64,000 nucleotides of DNA from Ianthella basta (taxonomy: Eukaryota; Porifera; Demospongiae; Verongiida; Ianthellidae). The notes beneath the pieces were generated by a model. The model was given only the letters and a program-made list of their open reading frames with translations. It made no database searches and was not told the DNA's origin. The DNA lies in NCBI GenBank assembly GCA_964019415.1, contig OZ025889.1, positions 4,511,399 to 4,575,398 of the forward strand. The letters run 5' to 3'. The translations under genes and the position numbers were made by a program. Shown here in pieces: positions 1 through 10,737 of the stretch (its first letter is position 1; each line of letters starts with the position of its first letter).

Positions 1-1045
1 TACAGGATTGAATATTATCATTTAATACATTTATATAAAACACTTAATAGTTGTAGCAGGCATTCCTTATGGCATAATCAGACAGCACGGTAGTGCTGTC
101 TATGTAGGGATGGTGGTGGGTTGTTTGTATGCTATAATACGAGCGGAAAGTAGCACTACTCCTGAACAGTAGTGAGAACCGACACAAGAAACCGCCTACA
201 AGGAGGGTAGGCTGTACAGTATACAGAGCTAACCTAACTTCCACCATATCGCTCGCCGTTGCGAAGAAAGCGCCGACGCCTTTTTCCGTGTTTCGTCTTC
301 TTCTTCCCCGTCAACTGTAGCGTACGAACGATAGGGAGTAAGAGAATATTTTACCCACAGTTCTACAGCGCTTTCGACAGGTAAGTGCCTTTTGTAGGTT
401 AGATAAATCCGCGAGCACGTTCACAAATGGAGGTTTCCGGAAGCTAGGGAGGCGTTCCTGGGTGAAAGACGCCATTTTATACTGACGTCACCGCACGTTT
501 TGGCGTTATTCGCCTAATCCTCCTTCAGTTTCGATTCAATACTTTCACAGCGCAGTCAGATGACTGTTCCAAGGTGAATACATGACAAACTTTGACTAGC
601 GTTCGTCTGCGTGCCGTTAACGAAGGTCATCTGCGGTCGTGCCATTTGACTGCCATTTGCAATTACTGTGCGGTTGCTTCCGGCCAGCGCTTTAGCTACC
701 TGCCACTTCCAGTTCCACTCCACACCCTACCTCAAGGGTGTGGGTATATATGGTGCGATTCTCTTGTATGTAGGGGCCATAGCTACATCCCCCCGTTCTG
801 CCGCCTTAGCCTGCATCACAACTATCTCTCAGCCTATTCAAACATAGGTAATTGTAATTAATCTTTGACCCACCTGCCACAGCCTACCCTAGGCTGCCCG
901 CCCAGACACAACCCACATTGTGCTATTGTGCTACACACCCTGCCATGATTCAGAGAATGTCCCTTTGTTGCCACTGTTGTTTGGAAGCCTTAAAAGTTGA
1001 CTGGCCCATGAGTAATTTGCATTCCATAAAAAGTAAAGTGAAACA
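1..1045. other. left-edge region, no gene recognised
   Basis: I see no supportable protein gene here. Short open frames exist on both strands but none resembles a known family or has a convincing splice pattern. A CRE/ATF-type palindrome TGACGTCA lies at about 484-491, and a strong plus-strand donor-like string (ACAG|GTAAGT) lies near 378-386. Together they could mark a promoter and first noncoding exon of a plus-strand gene, but nothing downstream confirms it. Confidence 0.3.
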
Positions 1046-2590
1046 AGGGTGTGTAAAAATGTTTCCTCTAAAAGCAAGGGCAGATGTAGGGATGGTGCAG
1101 TGTGTACCTTCAAGATAAAACCACCTGGCAGATAACCATAGGAACAAGGAGGAGGGCTGGTCCACGCAAAGAGTGGGGCCAGCCGGTCCATGCAACAAGG
1201 AGGGCCGGTCCATGCAAAACCCAGGTCATTAACATGTGCTGACTTTGAATACGTTTTCACCATCCCCTACATCTGCCAACATTTTGCTGCACCTCCTACT
1301 ACTGCATGCCCATTCCAGCTCTTCAGCTTCCCCTTTACACCCACAGGTACAGCCTTACAAATTCCCCAATCTTTCTGCTTTGTTGCATGTGCTCTGTACA
1401 CTATAGTTATTAGGTTTATCCTTGCAAATTGCTTGCTACTCAATCTACTTTGCTGTGCTCTAGAATCTAGGCCCTCCTGCTCTTCCATGCAATCCACTAC
1501 GTGTTTTGATGTAACAGCTAGCTGCAGGACCCATACTCTTTGGATTCATCATTTATGTAGCTATGCATCTTGCTCCGCCTTGAGACCCTGGAAAAACCAC
1601 CCAGCTCAGCTACTAGTACATGCTATTGCTTACCATTGCTCTTCACTACATTGCTATCTGCAAACCAACACCCACTTTCAGGTCCTCTCTGTTTGGCTCT
1701 ACACTGTAAAAACAGTGGTGGTTTCAGGCCATGGCCACCAGTGATGGTTTTCAGGGACAGGCAGTGGTTTCAAACAACCACTGTAACACCTTTAGTCCCT
1801 GAGGAACACCAATGGTGGTCTGAATCCAACACTGTTTACAGTGTACACCAGCACAAACACTGTACACTTCACTGTCAACACTTGTGAAGTTCAAATTAAC
1901 TCCCTATATCCAGGATGCAAATGTCTTCTACAGTGTACAGAGTGCAGCTGTACATGCGCCATGGTGCACACCAGACTGTCATTTCTGGCTATTCAGGCTT
2001 TCCTCATTAGTCTTAGTCATGTACAACGAATTTATGCAACCTTGCAACAGTTCACACACCATGCATGGGCAGTCATTACCTAGGATACAGACTGGTACTG
2101 TACACACCTATTATATGTCACTCTGTTCGTATCCTAGGTAGCGACTACCCAGATATGGGAACTGTTGCAAGGTTGCATAAATCCGCTGTACATGGATGTA
2201 TGCATACAGCATGGTGGTATATATGTACATGGGAACATGTAGCTGGAATGGGCATATGCAGGCAATAGGATAGTCTCCTGTGGCAACCCTTAATTGTTAT
2301 TGCACACTCACATGTACAATTTCACTATAATACGCAGGTGGAGAAACAGGGGATGGTAGCAAGACCACAAGCGCGGCAAAATGTTGGCAGATGCAGGGAT
2401 GGTGAAAACGTATTCAAAGTCAGCGCATGTTAATGACCTGTTTTGCATGGACCGGCTGGCCCCACTCTTTGCATGGACCAGCCTCCTCCTTGTTCCTACG
2501 GTTTTCCACTAGGTGGTTTTACTTTGCAGGTACACACTGCACCATCCCTACATCTGCCCTTGTTTTGGAGGAAACCTTTTTACACACCCT
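1046..2590. mobile_element. Foldback DNA element with long terminal inverted repeats, copy 1
   Basis: The left arm (about 1046-1290) is the inverted complement of the right arm (about 2372-2590), giving roughly 220-245-bp imperfect terminal inverted repeats. The outer ends read AGGGTGTGTAAAAA on the left and its complement on the right. Inside are further hairpins: one at about 1703-1845 with arms of about 70 bp, and one centred near 2095 (about 2034-2180) whose arms contain the CCTAGG core. No transposase frame is seen, so this looks like a non-autonomous foldback or MITE-like element. The inner part recurs at 3010-4180 and 6447-7302. Confidence 0.75.
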
Positions 2591-2803
2591 ATATTATGGT
2601 CCTATAACTGAGGTTTCAGGTGTGAGAACACTTGGTTTATGAATATATTTGTTGCTTCAATGAATATAATTATAATATTCATAGCCTGGTTTAACATAGT
2701 TACACAGTGAGTTAACAAGGAGTCTGTTAAACCATGGATACTATCCTGTTATTGTAGGTTAACAGTGTTAAACACTTGTAAACTACAGTGTTTGGTGCAG
2801 TGA
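1457..2803. repeat. First unit of a ~1.35-kb tandem duplication
   Basis: This unit contains the inner and right part of the foldback element plus about 210 bp of right flank. It is repeated with small differences at about 3010-4391. The copied flank beyond the element end shows that the second copy arose by local duplication, not by an independent insertion. Confidence 0.8.
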
Positions 2804-2836
2804 CATATGCATTGATTATACAGCTTGTTATTGTTG

Positions 2837-2850
2837 GTTGCCATGGCAAC
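2837..2850. promoter_or_regulatory. Perfect palindromic RFX X-box-like site
   Basis: GTTGCCATGGCAAC is the palindromic consensus bound by RFX factors, which control ciliary genes in animals. It sits in the 200-bp spacer between the two tandem repeat units, with no recognised gene start beside it, so function is doubtful. A related string, GTTGCCATGGTAAC, occurs inside a repeat near 21404. Confidence 0.3.
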
Positions 2851-3009
2851 ACCAAAACATCAAAGGAAAAGACTGGGGTATATATCATACATACCCCAGC
2901 TAGCCGGGTTATAAATTTACCAGGAGCTCTTGGCTCTTATTTTCAGCCAATCCGCTTCATGTCCAAAGTTTTATTTTAAAATTGTTGTTCACTTTTCACA
3001 CCTATTGCT

Positions 3010-4391
3010 ATGTTCTAGAATCAAGCCCTCCTGCTCTTCCATGCAATCCACTACGTGTTTTGATGTAACAGCTAGCTGCAGGACCCATACTCTTTGGATT
3101 CATCATTTACGTATGTAGCTATGCATCTTGCTCCGCCTAGAGACCCTGGAAAAACCACCCAGCTCAGCTAGCTACTAGTACATGTTATTGCTTACCATTG
3201 CTCTTCACTACATTGCTATCTGCAAACCAACACCCACTTTCGGGCCCTCTCTGGTTGGCTCTACACTGTAAAAACAGTGGTGGTTTCAGGCCATATGGCC
3301 ACCAGTGATGGTTTTCAGGGACAGGCAGTGGTTTCAAACAACCACTGTAACACCTTTTGTCCCTGAGAAACACCAATGGTGGTCTGAATCCAACACTGTT
3401 TTACAGTGTACACCAGCATAAACATTGCACACTTCACTGTCAACACTTGCGAAGTTCAAATTAACTCCCTATATCCAGGATGCAAATGTCTTCTACAGTG
3501 TACAGAGTGCAGCTGTACATGCGCCATGGTGCACACCAGACTGTCATTTCTGGCTATTCAGGCTTTCCTCATTAGTGCTTTAGTCATGTACAACGGATTT
3601 AAGCAACCTTGCAACAGTTCACACACCATGGGCAGTCATTACCTAGGATACGGACTGGTACTGTACACACCTATTATATGTCACCCTGTTTGTGCCCTAG
3701 GTAACGACTACCCAGATATGGGAACTGTTGCAAGGTTGCATAAATCCGCTGTACATGGATGTATGCATACAGCATGGTGGTATATATGTACATGGGAACA
3801 TGTAGCTGGAATGGGCATATGCAGGCAATAGGATAGTCTCCTGTGGCAACCCTTAATTGTCATTGCACACTCACATGTACAATTACACTATAATACGCAG
3901 GTGGAGAAACAGGGGATGGTAGCAAGACCGCAAGCGCGGTAAAATGTTGGCAGATGCAGGGATGGTGAAAACGTATTCAAAGTCAGCGCATGTTAATGAC
4001 CTGGGTTATGCATGGACCGGCCCTCCTTGTTGCATGGACCGGCTGGCCCCACTCTTTGCATGGACCAGCCTCCTCCTTGTTCCTACAGTTTTCCACTAGG
4101 TGGTTTTACTTTGCAGGTACACACTGCACCATCCCTACATCTGCCCTTGTTTTGGAGGAAACATTTTACACACCCTATATTATGGTCCTATAACTGAGGT
4201 TTCAGGTGTGAGAACACTTGGATTATGAACATATTTGTTGCTTCAATGAATATAATCATAATATTCATAGGCTGGTTTAACATAGTTACACAGTGAGTTA
4301 ACAAGGAGTCTGTTAAACCATGGATACTATCCTATTATTGTACGTTAACAAACAGTGTTAAACACTTGTAAACTACAGTGTTTGGTGCAGT
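3010..4391. repeat. Second tandem unit of the foldback element (left arm absent)
   Basis: This unit matches 1457-2803 nearly base for base, including the nested hairpins, the right inverted-repeat arm and the flank after it. It lacks the left terminal arm found at 1046-1290, so it could not have moved as an intact element. Confidence 0.8.
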
Positions 4392-4953
4392 GTTATGCAT
4401 GTATATATACCACATCTGCTGACAATTCTCATAATCAGTAAGCTACCACTTGCTACTACATCATCCATTTGATGGTATAAAGTTCTTTACACCTATGCAC
4501 ATGCATAATTATTATGTACTTACATTTCATGACCTATAGATTTATGGTCAAGCATGTATACATACATGGCGCATAAAGTTTATGTGTATACGTACTATGT
4601 ACTATAGTTATATAGACCACACAAAAGTGTGATGTACAATTTGCCTAGTCTCACATAGCTGACCACTATTCCTGCCCTCCATTTTTGTATGCTGACATCA
4701 TCCAACCTCTGTCAATGATATATTCTTGCATGAACAGCATTAGCAATAATCACTACATATCACAGTGGCAATAACTCTGATGTTCAATCATGAGATCAAC
4801 TGAGATTACATGAGATTAAGAGAGGTAAACTGAAGTATAGATGCAGTCCAATAACAACAGTATGTATCAGCTGTATTGTTTCAACTGCCATGTTTCTAAA
4901 GAGAATTGTTATGCTGAATGATCACTATAGCTCTGAACTGAGGTAAACGTAAC
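4392..4953. other. 3' flank of the protease gene
   Basis: AT-rich noncoding sequence. The part from about 4748 onward is copied at 7302-7508 together with the protease 3' end, which fixes the left boundary of that duplication. No other feature is seen. Confidence 0.5.
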
Positions 4954-6096
4954 TTATAGAGTAATTGTGCTTGGACAATAGCCATTCTGACAAAGCCAAG
5001 TGTGAATTTCGGTATAACGCGCACATGTGATGCGGTTTCCATAGTTCAGCCCCGCACTCCTGCTCTCCAGGACATGCACACCCACTGCCCAGATATAGCC
5101 ACTTCTACTTACAACAAGTGGAGCACCACTATGTCCATGGGTCGTATCACATGTGTATTGCCATGCTTTATCATTGTCCTTGTAGCGCGTAACTGTCTTT
5201 CTCCTCCAACCCCAAAAACCGGTTTTGGTTGTTGTCATGTAACTGTCCCTTCGATACCTACAGTCATTGCAGCTACTACAGGATAGGCAGTTGTAGGTCT
5301 CAACTGTATCTGCTGGATAGCCGCACAATTCTATGCAGATGGTGGGATTTGCAGTAAGCCATCCAAAACCAAGCCAACTAGTAGACTGATCATAAGTTTC
5401 ATACTTGATCCATGCGATGTCATAGCCAGTATTGAAAAGCCTATAATAGCCACTGCACTGACTAAATTGGGTCCACACTCTAACCCAACGCATTCTTCGC
5501 CCACTAGTGTAACAGTTGCGACCTGCATACAAATCCAACTCAGTTGTTCCAGACATCCACCGCCTCTGTGAGCAGTCGTACACACAGTGTCCAGCTGTCA
5601 GTGCATGGTATGGACCAATGAGAAATGCAGTGCAGCCTGTGTTCAGGTATCCAATTTGGTAGCGAGTAGCTGATAGATAGCGCTCATCTGGAAGAAATAC
5701 AGCTCTTTTTTGGGCAGTGGCATTCTGATGCGAGACAAAGGTATCAATCACTGCATTATAGTGTTTCTTCTGCAGTTGGAGGGCTTTATCAAGATTCTTA
5801 ATAACTTCAGCATCTGTGGCAGTGTACTCCACTCCTGAGCGATCAATGGATATCCACCGGTTTGCTTCAATTTCTTCAAAGGTAAAGTGATGAACAAGGC
5901 TATTATCACCGTCAAAGCTTGGGTTGTAAGTGGCAGTTTCTTCTCCAGTTTCATTGACTTCAGCTGTAGTAACATCATCCAGGAAATCTGAAGGGAATCC
6001 TGGCTGGATAGGCTCAGCAACAGAATGAAGGATGGTCGTAGTGAAACACAGTAGCTGCAGAAGTACAATAAAGGTTTGACACATGGCACTATTCAT
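4954..6096 (-). CDS. secreted trypsin-fold (chymotrypsin-clan) serine protease
   Basis: An intact single-exon frame of 380 aa. Residues 1-27 form a signal peptide (hydrophobic VLLQLLCFTT core). A propeptide-like acidic stretch follows to about 130, ending in a KR pair that could be the activation site before AVFLPDER. The catalytic triad is visible: His170 in LTAGHC, Asp226 in GYDIAW and Ser323 in GHSGAPLV. The Ser motif and overall pattern resemble the V8/glutamyl-endopeptidase-like and PRSS23-like branches of family S1 more than classical trypsin. A Cys-rich insert (about 267-280, NCLSCSSCNDC) lies between Asp and Ser. Specificity cannot be read from sequence. A TATA-like ACTATTTAAG lies on the minus strand at 6171-6180, about 75 bp before the ATG. 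A broken paralogue lies at 7509-8000. Confidence 0.88.
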   Translation of the reverse strand: MNSAMCQTFIVLLQLLCFTTTILHSVAEPIQPGFPSDFLDDVTTAEVNETGEETATYNPSFDGDNSLVHHFTFEEIEANRWISIDRSGVEYTATDAEVIKNLDKALQLQKKHYNAVIDTFVSHQNATAQKRAVFLPDERYLSATRYQIGYLNTGCTAFLIGPYHALTAGHCVYDCSQRRWMSGTTELDLYAGRNCYTSGRRMRWVRVWTQFSQCSGYYRLFNTGYDIAWIKYETYDQSTSWLGFGWLTANPTICIELCGYPADTVETYNCLSCSSCNDCRYRRDSYMTTTKTGFWGWRRKTVTRYKDNDKAWQYTCDTTHGHSGAPLVVSRSGYIWAVGVHVLESRSAGLNYGNRITCARYTEIHTWLCQNGYCPSTITL

Positions 6097-6170
6097 TTAG
6101 GATCTTTCTTCTCTCTTGTATACTAAGGCTTTAGAGTTGTTGCGGGTAACAAGTAGCTGAAAAAGTCACC

Positions 6171-6180
6171 CTTAAATAGT
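6171..6180 (-). promoter_or_regulatory. TATA-like box of the protease gene
   Basis: CTATTTAAG read on the minus strand, about 75-85 bp upstream of the protease start codon, is a plausible distance for a core promoter with a short 5' UTR. There is no other evidence of promoter use. Confidence 0.35.
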
Positions 6181-6446
6181 CCACTCAACTGTGTAGTAGA
6201 ATGGATAGTATGCATGTACAATTGCCTTATGTGAGTGGGTGCAGAAACCCAACATGTTTGTGGTGTGACTATACTACATCAAGTGCAAGATTATTTTGTA
6301 TTGCAATTGTGTTGTTCAACTTGTTTCAGGTTTCATGCTGGAATGACTGCTACGAAAATGATGACCTCATACATCAAAGAGACCGCCAGTGCAGTATTCA
6401 GATACTGCACAGCAGTAACCAAGTAAGCGCCTCCAGCACTTCCTTA

Positions 6447-7302
6447 TCATTAAAAACAGTGGTGGTTTCAGGCCATGGCCACCAGTGGTGGTTTTCAGGG
6501 ACAAGCAGTGGTTTCAAACAACCACTGTAACACCTTTAGTCCCTGAGAAACACCAATGGTGGCCTGAATCCAACACTGTTTTACAGTGTACACCAGCACA
6601 AACACTGTACACTTCACTGTCAACACTTGCGAAGTTCAAATTAACTCCCTATATCCAGGATACAAATGTCTTATACAGTGTACAGAGTGCAGCTGTACAT
6701 GCGCCATGGTGCACACCAGACTGCAATTTCTGGCTATTCAGGCTTTCCTCATTAGCGCTTTAGTCATGCACAATGGATTTATGCAACCTTGCAACAGTTC
6801 CCACACCATGGGCAGTCATTACCTAGGATACGGACTGGTACTGTACACACCTATTATATGTCACCCTTTGTTCGTATCCTAGGTAACAACTACCCAGATA
6901 TGGGAACTGTTGCAAGGTTGCATAAATCCGCTGTACATGGATGTATGCATACAGCATGGTGGTATATATGTACATGGGAACATGTAGCTTGAATGGGCAT
7001 ATGCAGGCAATAGGATAGGCTCCTGTGGCAACCCTTGTTATTGCACACTCACATGTACAATTGCACTATAATACGCAGGTGGAGAAACAGGGGATGGTAG
7101 CAAGACCGCAAGCGCGGTAAAATGTTGGCAGATGTAGGGATGGTGAAAACGTATTCAAAGTCAGCGCATGTTAATGACCTGGGTTATGCATGGACCAGCC
7201 CTCCTTGTTGCATGGACCAGCCTCCCCCTTATTCCTACGATTTTCCACCAGGTGGTTTTACTTTGCAGGTACACACTGCACCATCCCTACACCTGCCCTT
7301 GT
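6447..7302. mobile_element. Third, partial copy of the foldback element
   Basis: The sequence matches the inner hairpins and most of the right arm of the element at 1046-2590. It stops inside the right arm (near ACCTGCCCTT) and joins abruptly to a copy of the protease 3' flank. This junction marks a recombination point used when the protease tail was duplicated. Confidence 0.8.
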
Positions 7303-7508
7303 AATCACTACATATCACAGTGGCAATAACTCTGATGTTCAATCATGAGATCAACTGAGATTACATGAGATTAAGAGAGGTAAACTGAAGTATAGATGCA
7401 GTCCAATAACAACAGTATGTGTCAGCTGTATTGTTTCAACTGCCATGTTTCTAAAGAGAATTGTTATGCTGAATGATCACTATAGCTCTGAACTGAGGTA
7501 AACGTAAC

Positions 7509-8000
7509 TTATAGAGTAATTGTGCTTGGACAATAGCCATTCTGACAAAGCCAAGTGTGAATTTCGGTATAACGCGCACATGTGATGCGGTTTCCATAGT
7601 TCAGCCCCGCACTCCTGCTCTCCAGGACATGCACACCCACTGCCCAGATGTAGCCACTTCTACTTACAACAAGTGGAGCACCACTATGTCCATGGGTCGT
7701 ATCACATGTGTATTGCCATGCTTTATCATTGTCCCTGTAGCGCGTAACTGTCTTTCTCCTCCAACCCCAAAAACCGGTTTTGGTTGTTGTTGTGTAACTG
7801 TCCCTTCGATACCTACAGTCATTGCAGCTACTACAGGATAGGCAATTGTAGGTCTCAACTGTATCTGCTGGATAGCCGCACAATTCTATGCAGGTGGTGG
7901 GATTTGCAGTAAGCCATTCAAAACCAAGCCAACGATCACCACTGCACTGACTAATGTAGGTCCACGCTCTAACCCAACACATTCTTTGCCCACTAGTATA
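7509..8000 (-). pseudogene. 5'-truncated copy of the serine protease
   Basis: This copies the C-terminal half of the protease at 4954-6096, about 95% identical, with the GHSGAPLV serine motif kept. The segment between SQCSG and WLGF is 22 residues shorter, an in-frame loss that removes the catalytic Asp (YDIAW). Homology ends near 7999 at a (CA)n tract, so the His motif, propeptide and signal peptide are also gone. An open frame continues into the repeat but that part is not protease. It cannot be an active enzyme of this type. Confidence 0.85.
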
Positions 8001-8006
8001 ACATGC

Positions 8007-8008
8007 AT

Positions 8009-8066
<58 letters not shown>
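8007..8066. repeat. (CA)n microsatellite
   Basis: About 28 CA units mark the breakpoint of the truncated protease copy. The sequence beyond it, to about 8110, is a degraded CA/TG-rich tail. Confidence 0.9.
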
Positions 8067-8069
<3 letters not shown>

Positions 8070-8529
8070 TACGTACATATACGCGTGCCACATGTGTGCA
8101 CACCCACACATGAATGTGCATGTGCACACGCATACTCTACTACTACTACAGTATGGCATACTGTAGTACTCATATTGTCCTAGATGGATACTACAGCATC
8201 CATTCAGTACATTGGGCAGAGTTACTGTCCTGCATGGCATTAGGGTTGATGACATGTACATACAAACACATACAGATACAATACTTTTTGGGTCGGTTGT
8301 CTCAACCAGTTATATGCAATCAGTCATCGGTTATTGGTTATCAGCCTGAAGACGTAATTATGGTGGCTACAAGTCCAGTTGAAGCAGCAGCGTTTGGAAC
8401 AAGGAAGACTGGAATAAGCGTATTTGGACGATTGAAGGCTGAGAATAATGGGGATGGTTCGGTACCAAGAGGAAAACGCCTGCACAATAAATGAACAGAA
8501 AGCGCAGCGCTCGTACCGATTGCATGCAA
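8067..8529. other. Gap between protease copy and RTK relic F
   Basis: Noncoding as far as I can see. A plus-strand frame of about 126 codons covers 8114-8494 but resembles nothing known and has no supporting context. Confidence 0.3.
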
Positions 8530-9706
8530 CAATTTTCGGCAACCTGCGTTCCAGAGATTGATACTGGAGTAGCACGCACAGCTCCTCCCTCAGAAGTAAA
8601 TTCCTTGTATACAACTCCATTAGCTTTCATCTGGTTTGGGACAACATAGGCCAGGTTGTCCACTGTGGCGTCATTCTGTGAAGCAGCGACATTGGACAGC
8701 AGAATGGCTTGGTCTGTAAAGATAAAGACAACGGCCTCATTACATTTTCCAATAGTCATTCCCAAGCACCAAAAGAACAGAAAATGCTTCCAACACAAAT
8801 GCCTTCTATTAAAACAAGAACCCCATATTATGTATGTACTGTACATGTGGAAGCATCTGCATGACATTATACATAGCATATTATCAAACAAAGTACGTAA
8901 GCTAGGCTAACAGGTAAATGCATAACACTGCATACTGGAACACAGAGTGGCAGGGAACAGCTCAGGCTCATTTCTAAGCTCCTTCCTACATTTGCTATAA
9001 AACTACACTATAATAATTATTATGTCACAATACAATTTTACAGCAGAGAAAGTGGTGTGACTATGTGGGACTAGGCAGCCAAGCACTGAACAGTAGAGCA
9101 GATGGAGAATGCATGATCCAATGCTGAGCATGCACAGCATATAACCTGTGCTCAGAAGCACATATATATGCAATGATTATGCTACATGTAGTTAGCTTAC
9201 CAGTTGACAGTGAAGATGATGTAAAGTTAAGAGCCAGTAAAAAATGTAAAAGTGGTGAAGATACGATTGCACAGGGTTTCTCCCAGAGTTGGACTCCAGC
9301 AATCAGAACGGCCATTGGAGTAACGACTTGGAAAGTTATCTGCTAGTGCAATGGGAATCCAGTTGATCTGAACATTGCCAACATACGATGAAGACGAAGG
9401 TAGGAAAATTCCCAGAATGTCACCAGCCATTACATCAAATGAAACCTCACCTAGATCAATACTGAAATTGGTAAAGAATGTGTTACTGAAATAGAAAGGT
9501 GCTATTGATGAGTTGCTTCCAGAAGCGATCTCCTCAGGAGTAAACACTGCGTTGCTGTTGATGCCAGTTGGAGCATAGTAGCTTTGGTTTTGCCACCAGA
9601 CTTGCAAAGTCAAGGTTAGATTCCTGTTGTAATAGTAATTTCTCACTTGCAAAGCTTCAAAGTATGCTATACCACTGATTCCATGAATCCGTCCGTCACA
9701 TTGGAA
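8530..9706 (-). pseudogene. Relic of a type-2 RTK gene (F): ectodomain and juxtamembrane exons
   Basis: Two exon remnants remain. About 9201-9706 matches the type-2 ectodomain exon of gene C ([21 protein letters not shown] motifs) but lacks its first ~45 residues and carries one extra base near its 3' end that shifts the frame just before the donor (CTG|GTAAGC). About 8530-8713 matches the start of the juxtamembrane exon (acceptor TTTACAG at 8714, then DQAILLSN, and NGVVYKEF, the counterpart of NGVIYEDL). The transmembrane exon between them and all kinase exons are missing. A 112-bp stretch (9479-9590) is identical to gene C. Confidence 0.75.
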
Positions 9707-9854
9707 CTATGTAGCTACAGCTATTGCCTGTGACAGCTTGACTGTGTATATTGTGGGAGTATCACAATAGATCAGCAGGCACTTTTAAGCATAGAGATAC
9801 AGGGTCCCCATGCTTACAATACAGTAAAGTATAACATCTACAGGATGAAGCAAC

Positions 9855-10128
9855 GTTTTTATAATTTTATGGAAACGTCATTATAAGATGGCCGCCGTGC
9901 AGCGCGCTGATATGATTGTTCATTTAAGTGCTATTTCACTTAATAACTAGGCGAAATTCAGCCACCCGCGCGCGGTATGGAGACCAATCAGAAAGCAGAG
10001 CATTGCAAACTTTGATTAGCCCCCCTCCCCCCAAATCTGAAACTGTCTTAAAATGCTTAGCTTTGATTTTTAGAAATCTTGTCTCTGAGGATAAAACCGG
10101 ACCGGCCGGACTGGTTGCTACGCCCCTG
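9855..10128. mobile_element. DNA-transposon remnant
   Basis: The stretch starting TATAATTTTATGGAAACG and running through GGCCGCCGTG matches one at about 19405-19440, so it is dispersed. The right end, GCTACGCCCCTG, resembles the CAGGGGCGTAG-type ends common in animal DNA transposons. Immediately after it, sequence homologous to the 3' flank of gene B begins (31952 onward). The remnant therefore sits at the edge of the duplicated unit. Confidence 0.5.
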
Positions 10129-10731
10129 TAGTGGCATGCAATGAGGCACAAGTATTGCAAGGAATTTTACAAGGCCATGTGTGTATGAAGATTCAATGGG
10201 TGTATAGCAATGTACGTGTGTAGTGGCACTGTGATAGCTAGATAGCTAGATTAACAAGCCATAATACCTAGTGGCACTGCATGTAAACCATGCAAACATG
10301 TGTGACTACTTAACTGCCTATAGGATATGCCTCACTGTAGCTGCAGGGTCTTCGGGTTGGAGTTGGGCTGAAGTGAGTTAGATAAGCATGACTAACTGGT
10401 ACCGAACAGCATGCATATACTGAACACATGCCTACATGTTACCAGTATGTAAACGTTTAGTGCGCAGAAATGATCACAATAGCATTGCATGGATCTAAAT
10501 CATTCACATAATTATATTTATACATGGGCAAGCCATTCCACCCACACTGCATGTTGCTGCGGTGTCACACACAATTGGACATTGGATGCCGATGCATGTA
10601 ACAGCGTATTATTATATACATCATGGTCAGTTATATGTAAACAAGTTGGACTACATACTAACTATATAAAGTGAGAATTAGCTACTTCAGGTACATAATA
10701 ATTAGAATAAACTTTCATTCAGGGTCTTTAA
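10129..10731. repeat. 3' flank of gene A, duplicated at the 3' end of gene B
   Basis: About 600 bp, roughly 95% identical to 31952-32582, defines the downstream edge of the type-1 RTK duplication unit. No gene is seen. A weaker relative lies at 54360-54640, downstream of gene E. Confidence 0.8.
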
Positions 10732-10737
10732 TTTATT
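10732..10737 (-). terminator. Poly(A) signal overlapping the stop codon of gene A
   Basis: AATAAA on the minus strand shares a base with the TGA stop (TGAATAAA). The same arrangement occurs in gene B at 32583-32588. If used, the 3' UTR would be only about 15-30 nt. Use as a poly(A) signal is inferred from the hexamer only. Confidence 0.4.

Noticed and set aside
1190-1744. A 184-codon plus-strand frame in the foldback element
   Set aside because: It spans inverted-repeat DNA, is not preserved in the other copies and lacks any transposase motif.
8007-8261. An apparent N-terminus for the second protease frame running through the CA repeat
   Set aside because: The residues are a Cys/Val dipeptide repeat from (CA)n; homology to the real protease starts only after it.
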